Origin: Bacteroidetes bacterium GWF2_49_14
Lineage (GTDB): Bacteria > Bacteroidota > Bacteroidia > Bacteroidales > UBA12481
Assembly: GCA_001769295.1 (NCBI GenBank)
Contig: MEOR01000074.1
Location: 2,126-34,466, forward strand
Direction: 5' to 3'
DNA length: 32,341 nt
Of this stretch, positions 1 to 6,702 are shown in pieces (positions within the stretch are counted from its first letter, which is position 1; each line of letters opens with the position of its first letter). Under the pieces are notes generated by a model that worked only from the letters and a program-made list of their open reading frames with translations, was not told where the DNA came from and did no database searches. The position numbers were made by a program, and so were the translations under genes.

Positions 1-1033
1 CTTTTTCAGCCCGTCAGGGTTCAGAATCAGAAAAAACTATCCGCTCGCTGACCTGGTTTTTTATCTCCCCCCGGATACCCGGAAAAACATGGATTCGCTG
101 CTCAGGAAAATCAATCCCGATATTTTTCTGCTGGTCAAGTATGATTTCTGGCCCAATATGCTCCGGGCTGTTCATCGGAATAAAATCCCTGCTTACCTGA
201 TCTCTGCCAGATTCCGCAAGGGGCAGTTTCTGTTCAGTCAGGCCGGCCGGTTTATTCTCGAGGAGATCCGGAAGTTCGAACATATTTTCGTTCAGGATAC
301 TGAGTCGGTGGAGCTACTGGCTGTGCGCGGGATTACGCGGGTTACGGTTGCGGGGGACACGCGGGTGGATGCAGTGATGACTGACGACCGACGACCGATG
401 ACGGACGGAGTGACATCCGTCCTTCGTCATCCGTCGTCCGTCATTCTTGGAAGCTCCTGGCCAGCCGAGGAGAAGATGTTTGCCGAGGTATGGTTTTCGG
501 ATGAGATTAAGGAGTTGCGGAAGGGGTGGCGGTTGATTATTGCCCCGCATGATGTGAGTGAGGGGCATTTGAGGGGGATTGAGGTGAGGTTTGGGGGAGG
601 GGTGGTGAGGTATAGTGAGGTAATGGTGAGGTTTAGTGAGGTGATGGTGAGGGGTGGTGAGGGGTTGTCAGGGGGGGAGTGGGAGGTGTTGTTGGTGGAT
701 TCGGTGGGACATTTAAAAGAGTTATACCGATATGCGGATGTGGCGATAATCGGGGGAGGTTTTGGGAAGGGGATACATAATATACTTGAGCCTTCGGCGT
801 ATGGGGTGCCGGTATTGTTCGGGCCCCGGTGGCAAAAATTCAGGGAGGCGGAGGATTTGATACGGATTGGCTCGGCGGTTTCCTTCGAAAGCCGGGAGCA
901 ATTATCGGAATGGATAAAAAAATATCTTACCGATCCAGCGGAGGTTCAAAACAGAGGTAATCTGGCGCTCAATTACATGCAAAGCCAGTCAGGGTCTAGT
1001 GATCTAATTATTAGACATTTAATGGAAATTTAG
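1..1033 (+). CDS. kdtA: 3-deoxy-D-manno-octulosonic acid (Kdo) transferase, 5'-truncated
   Basis: This is the C-terminal 343 residues of the inner-membrane-associated GT-B enzyme that transfers Kdo from CMP-Kdo to lipid IVA in LPS core assembly. The open frame runs in from the left edge (frame 2), so the true start lies outside the window. The first visible residues, FFSPSGFRIRKNYPLADLVF, and the following NPDIFLLVKYDFWPNMLR are typical of the family. The C-terminal donor-binding part shows DSVGHLKELYRYADVAIIGG then GGFGKGIHNILEP and YGVPVLFGP. Two stretches do not look like family sequence: an arginine/aspartate-rich insert encoded by an inverted heptamer array (376-447) just before GSSWPAEE, and a Val/Arg/Glu-rich repeat (about 580-670). 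Both keep the frame, so the gene is probably still functional. The family identity is secure; the activity of this copy is inferred. Confidence 0.93.
   Translation, partial: FFSPSGFRIRKNYPLADLVFYLPPDTRKNMDSLLRKINPDIFLLVKYDFWPNMLRAVHRNKIPAYLISARFRKGQFLFSQAGRFILEEIRKFEHIFVQDTESVELLAVRGITRVTVAGDTRVDAVMTDDRRPMTDGVTSVLRHPSSVILGSSWPAEEKMFAEVWFSDEIKELRKGWRLIIAPHDVSEGHLRGIEVRFGGGVVRYSEVMVRFSEVMVRGGEGLSGGEWEVLLVDSVGHLKELYRYADVAIIGGGFGKGIHNILEPSAYGVPVLFGPRWQKFREAEDLIRIGSAVSFESREQLSEWIKKYLTDPAEVQNRGNLALNYMQSQSGSSDLIIRHLMEI
376..447 (+). repeat. inverted pair of GAC-type heptamer arrays inside kdtA
   Basis: Left arm 376-410 reads as five heptamers: GATGACT, GACGACC, GACGACC, GATGACG, GACGGAG. The right arm (about 416-447) read on the minus strand gives GAATGAC, GGACGAC, GGATGAC, GAAGGAC. 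The arms are imperfect reverse complements separated by only a few bases, so the mRNA could form a long hairpin. It lies in frame in kdtA, between GDTRVDAV and ILGSSWPAEE, and encodes about 24 unusual residues. Confidence 0.8.
580..670 (+). repeat. 21-bp tandem repeat inside kdtA
   Basis: G-rich, C-poor tract in which a 21-bp unit (611-631 and 632-652, with degenerate flanking copies) repeats. It gives the heptapeptide periodicity RYSEVMV, RFSEVMV, RGGEGLS. Twenty-one is both three heptamers and seven codons, so copy-number changes would not shift the frame. The base composition is clearly unlike the rest of the gene. Confidence 0.75.
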
Positions 1034-1249
1034 TCAACAATCCCTGTTGATAAATGGATATGAACGGGATAAACCAATGGTAACCAGCAGGGTTACGGGT
1101 GATATTACGTTTATGTTAATAAAATAGATTTTTTGGTCTGTCCTGCGGCACCTAAATTTGATAACAGGGCACAAGTCCCCCTGTTGGTTATAACCCTTTG
1201 TCTAATTCATTCATCTACACTTTTTTATAGTGCCATGTATATTGAGGAA

Positions 1250-3805
1250 ATGTCAGTGAAAACGGGAATCGGTCGCAAGACACACAAGCTTGAGGAGGCA
1301 GTGGAAGCCTCCCGGAAATACTTCGGCGGTGATGAACTTGCTGCTACGGTATGGGTGAACAAGTATGCGTTGAAAGATTCGCAGGGTAATATCTACGAAC
1401 TCTCCCCCGATGACATGCACCGGAGGATGGCGCATGAAATTGCCCGGATCGAAAAACGCTATCCGAATCCCATGACCGAGGAGGAGGTGTATCAGCTGAT
1501 GAAGGAGTTTACCTACATCATTCCACAAGGCGGGCCCATGACGGGTATCGGCAACCCTTTTCAGGTTTCTTCACTATCAAACTGTTTCGTGATCGGCAAC
1601 GATGGCGCTGCTGATTCCTATGGCGGGATCATGAAGATCGATCAGGAGCAGGTTCAGCTGATGAAGCGGAGAGGCGGGGTGGGTCATGACCTCAGCCATA
1701 TCCGTCCGACGATGAGTCCCGTAATGAATTCGGCGCTTACCTCCACGGGGGTGGTGCCGTTTATGGAGCGCTATTCAAATTCCACCCGTGAGGTAGCCCA
1801 GGACGGGCGCCGCGGTGCGCTTATGCTGAGCATTTCCGTCAAGCATCCCGATTCCGAGAATTTCATTGACGCTAAAACCCTCAAGGGAAAAGTAACCGGT
1901 GCTAACGTATCGGTGAAGATTACCGATGAGTTCATGCGGGCCGTAATCAATGACGGCACCTTTACCCAGCAGTTCCCGATAGATTCCGATAAGCCGACGC
2001 ATGTGAAGGAGATCGATGCCCGGAAGCTTTGGAATAAGATCATACACAATGCCTGGAAATCGGCCGAGCCCGGTGTTCTTTTCTGGGATACCGTTATACG
2101 CGAATCGGTTCCGGATTGTTACGCCGATCTGGGCTTCAGGACCGTCTCGACCAACCCCTGCGGCGAGATTCCCCTTTGCCCGTATGATTCCTGCCGGCTG
2201 CTGGCCATCAACCTCTATTCGTATGTGGACAATCCCTTTACGGCTGAGGCGAAATTCAATTTTGAGAAGTTCAAAAAGCATGCGCATTTTGCCCAGCGCA
2301 TCATGGATGATATCATTGATCTCGAGCAGGAGAAGATCGACGGCATCGTAGCCAAGATCAATAACGATCCGGAAGATTATGAACTGAAGCGCGTAGAGAT
2401 CAAACTGTGGGAAAATATCAGGCAGAAGACCCAGCAGGGACGTCGTACCGGCATCGGAATAACCGCTGAAGGTGACATGCTTGCCGCCCTGAACCTGACC
2501 TATGGAAGCGATATTGCCACGGACTTCGCCGTCGAGGTGCAGAAAACCCTGGCTGTTGAAGCGTACCGTTCATCGGTTTACTTGGCCCGCGAGCGCGGCG
2601 CTTTCCCGATGTACGATACCCAGCGCGAGGTGAATAACCCGTTCATTGCCCGGCTCCGCGAAGCCGACCCGGGCCTGTATGAAGAGATGAAGGTTGCCGG
2701 CCGCCGGAACCTGGCCCTCCTCACCATCGCTCCTACCGGGACCACCAGCCTGATGTCGCAGACCACCTCCGGAATAGAGCCGGTATTCATGCCGGTTTAT
2801 CGCCGGCGCCGCAAAGTGAACCCGAATGACCCGGATACCAAGATCTCCTTCGTGGATGACGTGGGTGATTCATGGGAAGAGTTCAATGTTTTCCATCATA
2901 AGTTCCTCGACTACCTGATTATTACCGGTCACGATGCGGAAGCCGTAAAATCCTACAGCGATGCACAGATCCAGGAACTGGTGAAAAAATCACCCTATCA
3001 CAAATCCACCTCCAACGATATCGATTGGGTAGCCAAGGTCAAGATGCAGGGCGAGATCCAGAAATGGGTCGATCATTCCATTTCGGTTACAGTGAACCTG
3101 CCCAATGAGATCACCGAGGAGACTGTGGCGGAGGTCTATAAAACCGCCTGGGAATATGGCTGCAAGGGTGTTACGGTTTACCGCGATGGATCGCGCGACG
3201 GCGTTCTGATCAAGGCCGAAGAGAAAAAAGAAGAGGAGCCACAGCATCCGCATGCCCATGCCGGCCACAAAAGGCCGCAAATCCTCGAAGCCGACCTGCT
3301 CCGGTTTAAAAACGAAGATGAAGACTGGATTGCGTTTGTCGGGATGCTCGAGGGCTCGCCGTATGAGATTTTTACCGGCCGTGTTGAAGAAGATACGCTG
3401 GTTATACCCAAAACCATCACCCATGGACGCATTCTGAAGATAAGAACCCCTGAAGGCGCCCGCTATGACTTCCAGTATACCGATAAGTACGGCAACCCCT
3501 GCACCGTAGGCGGATTGTCCTACATGTTCGACAAAGAGTTCTGGAATTATGCCAAGCTGATATCCGGCGTGCTGCGCCACGGAATGCCAATTCCATACGT
3601 GGTCAACCTGGTTGATTCCCTCAGTCTCGACAACGAAAACATCACTTCATGGAAAGCCGGTGTCTCCCGGGCACTTAAGCAATACATCAGGAACGGAACC
3701 GTAGCCGTAAAGGGCAAAAAATGCCCGAATTGCGGCGGGGAGAATCTGATGTACTCGGAGGGGTGTCTGACGTGCAAGGATTGCGGGAATTCGAAATGCA
3801 GCTGA
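1250..3805 (+). CDS. nrdJ: adenosylcobalamin-dependent (class II) ribonucleotide reductase
   Basis: Reduces ribonucleoside diphosphates to deoxyribonucleotides with a B12-derived thiyl radical, independently of oxygen; cytoplasmic. From the ATG at 1250 it is 851 residues. Visible motifs are SLSNCFVIG (Cys about 112, one of the redox pair), NPCGEIPLCPYDSC (Cys about 304, expected radical cysteine), RRTGIGITAEGD, LTIAPTGTTSLM, EYGCKGVTVYRDGS, and a C-terminal zinc-ribbon-like tail with CPNCGG, CLTCKDCG and a terminal cysteine. A charged, His-rich linker precedes the C-terminal TSCPD-like region. The frame is open upstream to a TTG at 1133, but those residues are not family-like. ATG 1250 is preceded by GAGG and begins MSVKTG; ATG 1235 is the alternative. 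No cobalamin riboswitch was recognised in the 216-bp leader. The gene is immediately followed by a heptamer array. Confidence 0.95.
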   Translation: MSVKTGIGRKTHKLEEAVEASRKYFGGDELAATVWVNKYALKDSQGNIYELSPDDMHRRMAHEIARIEKRYPNPMTEEEVYQLMKEFTYIIPQGGPMTGIGNPFQVSSLSNCFVIGNDGAADSYGGIMKIDQEQVQLMKRRGGVGHDLSHIRPTMSPVMNSALTSTGVVPFMERYSNSTREVAQDGRRGALMLSISVKHPDSENFIDAKTLKGKVTGANVSVKITDEFMRAVINDGTFTQQFPIDSDKPTHVKEIDARKLWNKIIHNAWKSAEPGVLFWDTVIRESVPDCYADLGFRTVSTNPCGEIPLCPYDSCRLLAINLYSYVDNPFTAEAKFNFEKFKKHAHFAQRIMDDIIDLEQEKIDGIVAKINNDPEDYELKRVEIKLWENIRQKTQQGRRTGIGITAEGDMLAALNLTYGSDIATDFAVEVQKTLAVEAYRSSVYLARERGAFPMYDTQREVNNPFIARLREADPGLYEEMKVAGRRNLALLTIAPTGTTSLMSQTTSGIEPVFMPVYRRRRKVNPNDPDTKISFVDDVGDSWEEFNVFHHKFLDYLIITGHDAEAVKSYSDAQIQELVKKSPYHKSTSNDIDWVAKVKMQGEIQKWVDHSISVTVNLPNEITEETVAEVYKTAWEYGCKGVTVYRDGSRDGVLIKAEEKKEEEPQHPHAHAGHKRPQILEADLLRFKNEDEDWIAFVGMLEGSPYEIFTGRVEEDTLVIPKTITHGRILKIRTPEGARYDFQYTDKYGNPCTVGGLSYMFDKEFWNYAKLISGVLRHGMPIPYVVNLVDSLSLDNENITSWKAGVSRALKQYIRNGTVAVKGKKCPNCGGENLMYSEGCLTCKDCGNSKCS

Positions 3806-3810
3806 TAAAA

Positions 3811-3873
3811 GGCGCAAGGCTCAAGGCACAAGGCGCAAGTAAGGGAGAAGGAGGAAGGATTAAGGAATAAGGG
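3811..3873 (+). repeat. heptamer array, left arm of an inverted pair
   Basis: Four units of GGCNCAA (GGCGCAA, GGCTCAA, GGCACAA, GGCGCAA; 3811-3838) pass into five units of NNAAGGR type (GTAAGGG, AGAAGGA, GGAAGGA, TTAAGGA, ATAAGGG; 3839-3873). The array begins six bases after the nrdJ stop. Its reverse complement, with the same two sub-blocks in the same order, lies at 4107-4169, so the two arms bracket about 230 bp holding a four-helix-bundle gene remnant. Confidence 0.85.
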
Positions 3874-3875
3874 GG

Positions 3876-4030
3876 TTAGTGGGATTCGGTTTTGAATGCG
3901 ATCGACGACAGGATTTTGCAAAGCTCTACCGCTTCTTTGATTAATGGCCTGGCTTCATCCAGTGTAGGATAGATTTCGGAAAAATAGCCAAGCCAATTAT
4001 AAGATTAAGCCTTTTTTGTAAGTCATTCAT
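3876..4030 (-). pseudogene. internally deleted four-helix-bundle (S23/IVP-like) gene
   Basis: Read on the minus strand, 3876-3998 encodes NWLGYFSEIY, PTLDEARPLIKEAVELCK and ILSSIAFKTESH followed by a stop. This closely resembles the last helices of the small four-helix-bundle family (about 115-130 residues) related to 23S rRNA intervening-sequence proteins and structurally to the Avd protein of diversity-generating retroelements. Upstream on the same strand, ATG at 4030 starts MNDLQKRLN, like the N-terminus of the same family, but in another frame. The middle of the gene is therefore missing and the two ends are out of frame. Heptamer arrays lie on both sides. The remnant is seen directly; the family assignment comes from remembered family sequence and is only moderately sure. 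Confidence 0.5.
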
Positions 4031-4106
4031 GGGATTTGCTTTTCTTATTTATATGCAAAAAACCCATCACAATGGAGATTTTTTAACTCTTTTTTTCTCC
4101 CCACAT

Positions 4107-4169
4107 TCCTTTTTTCTTCCTCCTTCCTCCTTAATCCTTCCTTGTGCCTTGTGCCTTGTGCCTTGTGCC
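4107..4169 (-). repeat. heptamer array, right arm of an inverted pair
   Basis: On the minus strand the order is four GGCACAA units (4142-4169) followed by GGAAGGA, TTAAGGA, GGAAGGA, GGAAGAA and AAAAGGA (4107-4141). This mirrors the arm at 3811-3873, with nine heptamers in each arm. The periodicity fades into an A/G-rich tract (to about 4080). Confidence 0.85.
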
Positions 4170-4235
4170 TTTTTAAGTAGAAAAGAAACTTTTTCTCCGT
4201 AAACGGCACTATCTTCCGTAATCCAATAATCGCAA

Positions 4236-4871
4236 TTGAATTCCGAAAAGCAAACCCTGTTCATGGAGCTGTACACTCCGTGTCACCAGGTGTTCATGGG
4301 GTATTGTCGCGGGTTAACCGGTAACCGCGAGGATGCCCGTGACCTGGCGGGCGAGGCCGTGCTGATCGTCTTTGAGAATCTCGGTAAACTCCGGAAGCGG
4401 GATTCATTCAAGGCCTATCTGTTCGGCGTAGCCCGGCGGTTGCGGCTTCATCAGTACCGGAGAGGCAAGTTCCGGAGCGACTATTCCGAGACGATGGTAG
4501 AAATGCTTCCGGCTCCGGATCCGGCGCCGGACGGCCTGCACGATGTGGAATTCCTTTACGGATTATTGGAAAAGCTTCCCCCCAAACAGCGGGAGGCTCT
4601 GGTGCTGTTTGAATTATCGGGCTTTAGTCTTGAGGAAATCAGGCAGCTCCAGGGCGGAACGTTATCGGGGGTGAAGAGCCGACTTTTGCGTGGACGGGAA
4701 CAATTACGAGAATGGATTAATCCGACGGCGGACGGACGACGGATGGCGGATGATGGCGGACCGAAGACCGCAGACCGCAGACCGACGTACCACAGAAGGC
4801 CAATGAACGGCGTAGAGACGCATAATTATGCGTCTCCACAGGAAGCTAGTAAAAAGAAGGAGGAAGGATAA
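4236..4871 (+). CDS. ECF-type RNA polymerase sigma-70 factor with repeat-derived tail
   Basis: Cytoplasmic sigma factor that would redirect RNA polymerase. Region 2 is visible as EDARDLAGEAVLIVFENLGK and FKAYLFGVARRLRLHQYRR; region 4 as LPPKQREALVLFELSGFSLE followed by LSGVKSRLLRGREQLREW. The likely start is the TTG at 4236 (MNSEKQTLF); ATG 4263 is an alternative but trims the N-terminus. After residue about 163 the protein runs into some 50 residues of non-family sequence encoded by nine GAC-type heptamers (4724-4786), a 22-bp palindrome (4815-4836) and a terminal AGAAGGA-GGAAGGA pair. Its TAA overlaps the ATG of the next gene (TAATG), so the two are probably translationally coupled and functionally paired as sigma and membrane regulator. 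Target genes are unknown. Confidence 0.85.
   Translation: MNSEKQTLFMELYTPCHQVFMGYCRGLTGNREDARDLAGEAVLIVFENLGKLRKRDSFKAYLFGVARRLRLHQYRRGKFRSDYSETMVEMLPAPDPAPDGLHDVEFLYGLLEKLPPKQREALVLFELSGFSLEEIRQLQGGTLSGVKSRLLRGREQLREWINPTADGRRMADDGGPKTADRRPTYHRRPMNGVETHNYASPQEASKKKEEG
4724..4786 (+). repeat. GAC-type heptamer array coding the sigma-factor tail
   Basis: Nine contiguous heptamers: GACGGCG, GACGGAC, GACGGAT, GGCGGAT, GATGGCG, GACCGAA, GACCGCA, GACCGCA, GACCGAC. They are translated in frame as an Arg/Asp-rich tail. The same family as the array at 376-447 in kdtA. Confidence 0.85.
4815..4836 (+). repeat. 22-bp perfect palindrome with GAGACGCAT half-sites
   Basis: GAGACGCATAA followed by TTATGCGTCTC, a perfect dyad inside the 3' end of the sigma-factor frame. 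A closely related copy lies at 13598-13615, where it overlaps the end of gltX. This suggests a dispersed palindromic element. Confidence 0.8.
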
Positions 4872-6661
4872 TGACAACACCAAAAAACCTTTCTGAGCTT
4901 TTTGAGCAGGCGCGGAGGGCGCAGGCGGTGGTACCGGTGAGCGATATAAAATCGCTGCTGGAGTCCGGCAAATCCTCCCCGCTGGCCGCCAAGCCTTCGT
5001 TCCGGCCCCGACGGATCACACGATTGTTTAATCCGTTAAAATTTATTGTCATGATCACACCTATTGTCATTATAACATCCGCCCTGTTGATTTTAAATCC
5101 GGGAAGCGGTAAGAAACCGGCTGAACAAAAGGACAGCCTTAATCTAACCAAAGCACAGGTTGTTGTCGGGGTTGAGAACAGAAAGCCTGGAGTGAGCCAG
5201 AATATAAGCAGGAACACCAGCGCTGAATTATTGCCATCTTCCGATAAAGAATTTTCGACTGCCAGAGCCTTTGTAACTGGAAAGACAACCATTTCGGATA
5301 CAATATTTCAGGGAGTCATTCTGGAATTATCGAAAGAAGAGTTAGCCAGGCTGGGTTTTATGTTTGATTCAGAGGGCTACTATTATTTGAATCAGCTTCC
5401 CGATGGCTCAAAGCTGAACTTCTGGAGTTTCCAGGGGCCACAAGGGGGCTCGTATGGTTTTGGAGCCGGTGGGTATGTTAACCAGTCCAATAAGGCCGAT
5501 CTTATTAAAACCGATTTTTATCCGGTTTTACTAACTAACCTGGAGGGTAAACATCTTTATCCTCTTAATACTATCAAGGGAATTACTGATGAAACCTTTG
5601 AATTGGCAAATGACACACTGGTTCCGGTTTATTTTTCATCTAGAAACCTGGGGGGATATACCGCAGTGACCGACCAGTTGGTTTGGTTTAAGGTCTCGGA
5701 CGATTTTTTTAATCGTATTCACAATGAAAGGGTCAATAAAAGTCGAAAGATTCTTGAAGATGTATCTCGATTGAGAGATCAGATGGGCACCAGAAACCGT
5801 GTTGAATATTTGTACAATATTGACCTGCCTCAACCCAAAATCCTGAAGTTAAAACCTGAATACCTGAACTGCATGGGAATTATCATCTCCCAAAGCAGGG
5901 ACAGTGTAAAGTATGAATTCAATTACAATGGATCTGATTACCGCTGGTTTGCCTGGGAGAAGGGTATTGGTATTAAAAGGTTGACCATTGGTTTGAAGGA
6001 TGCGGCAGCTCCTGCCAGGCGAGATCAATTGCTATATTCGATCAACCGGGACATCAACAATCGGGCCGGTAACTTTCCGGTAGGGTTTCCGGTTGAGAGT
6101 GCCGACCTGATCCTACCCGTTCAGATCGATGATTCAACCCTAACACCTACTCTCCAGGCTCTGATATTTTGGATTTACCCCAACGAAAAATTCTTCTCTT
6201 GTCTCCCTCCCGATATTGCCCGCCCGATGATAATGGAGTTCAATTACCAGCTTAAGCGCCTCGATCCCAACTTAGTACTGCAATTGGGTGGCAGCATCGG
6301 GCTCAAAGGCGGCGGACTGCAGAAGGATTCGGGGGATTATACAGACGAGCCGGTTCCCTGCGTCTATTTCACCAACCTCTGCGAAACGCTTTCCGGGCTG
6401 GAATACGTTAATCTGTATCCGAACCCGGCAACCAGTCAGATCACCGTGGATCTTGTGCTTCAAAAGGCCAAGAAGATCCGTTTTCGGGTGTTTGACCTGA
6501 GCGGAAAGCTGATTTCCGGGGATGGACCACCTCAGAATTATCCCGAAGGCGGACGGGTGACCTATTCCGTCGATATTTCCCGTCTGAACCCCGGATTCTA
6601 TCTGATGGTGATGACGGATGAGGAGGGGCAGAGGGTGACGAGGAGGTTTGTGAAGAATTAA
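4871..6661 (+). CDS. single-pass membrane protein with T9SS sorting tail, anti-sigma-like position
   Basis: 596 residues. The first about 50 (KNLSELFEQARRAQAVVPVS, then a basic stretch) look cytoplasmic. A single hydrophobic segment follows at about 57-76 (KFIVMITPIVIITSALLIL), then a long extracytoplasmic region of no recognised fold. The last about 90 residues are a T9SS type A sorting domain (VNLYPNPATSQITVDL, FRVFDLSGKLI, LNPGFYLMVM, ending RFVKN). Gene order (an ECF sigma overlapping by one base) and topology match Bacteroidota anti-sigma regulators, which suggests it holds the upstream sigma factor. The odd point is that a sorting domain normally belongs to a protein with a cleaved signal peptide, not an internal membrane anchor. 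The Shine-Dalgarno AAGGAGGAAGG at 4857-4867 is part of a heptamer pair. The anti-sigma role is inference. Confidence 0.75.
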   Translation: MTTPKNLSELFEQARRAQAVVPVSDIKSLLESGKSSPLAAKPSFRPRRITRLFNPLKFIVMITPIVIITSALLILNPGSGKKPAEQKDSLNLTKAQVVVGVENRKPGVSQNISRNTSAELLPSSDKEFSTARAFVTGKTTISDTIFQGVILELSKEELARLGFMFDSEGYYYLNQLPDGSKLNFWSFQGPQGGSYGFGAGGYVNQSNKADLIKTDFYPVLLTNLEGKHLYPLNTIKGITDETFELANDTLVPVYFSSRNLGGYTAVTDQLVWFKVSDDFFNRIHNERVNKSRKILEDVSRLRDQMGTRNRVEYLYNIDLPQPKILKLKPEYLNCMGIIISQSRDSVKYEFNYNGSDYRWFAWEKGIGIKRLTIGLKDAAAPARRDQLLYSINRDINNRAGNFPVGFPVESADLILPVQIDDSTLTPTLQALIFWIYPNEKFFSCLPPDIARPMIMEFNYQLKRLDPNLVLQLGGSIGLKGGGLQKDSGDYTDEPVPCVYFTNLCETLSGLEYVNLYPNPATSQITVDLVLQKAKKIRFRVFDLSGKLISGDGPPQNYPEGGRVTYSVDISRLNPGFYLMVMTDEEGQRVTRRFVKN

Positions 6662-6702
6662 GGCTCAAGGCACAAGGCGCAAGGCGCCTTGTGCCTTGTG
6701 CC
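6662..6702. repeat. heptamer hairpin between convergent genes
   Basis: GGCTCAA, GGCACAA, GGCGCAA forward, then a GGCGCC centre and TTGTGCC, TTGTGCC. It is a near-perfect inverted repeat filling the whole gap between two convergent genes. Both stop codons (TAA ending at 6661, and the minus-strand TAA at 6703-6705) run straight into GGC, forming TAAGGC on each side. It could act as a bidirectional transcript-end hairpin, although it lacks a T-run. Confidence 0.85.

Noticed and set aside
1034-1249. Cobalamin riboswitch or terminator upstream of nrdJ
   Set aside because: No B12-box-like sequence was recognised. The hairpins TCAACA/TGTTGA (1034-1050) and AACAGGG/CCCTGTT are short and lack a T-run.
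3811-4169. Possible CRISPR array
   Set aside because: The repeats are contiguous 7-bp units without spacers of constant length, and no cas gene is near.
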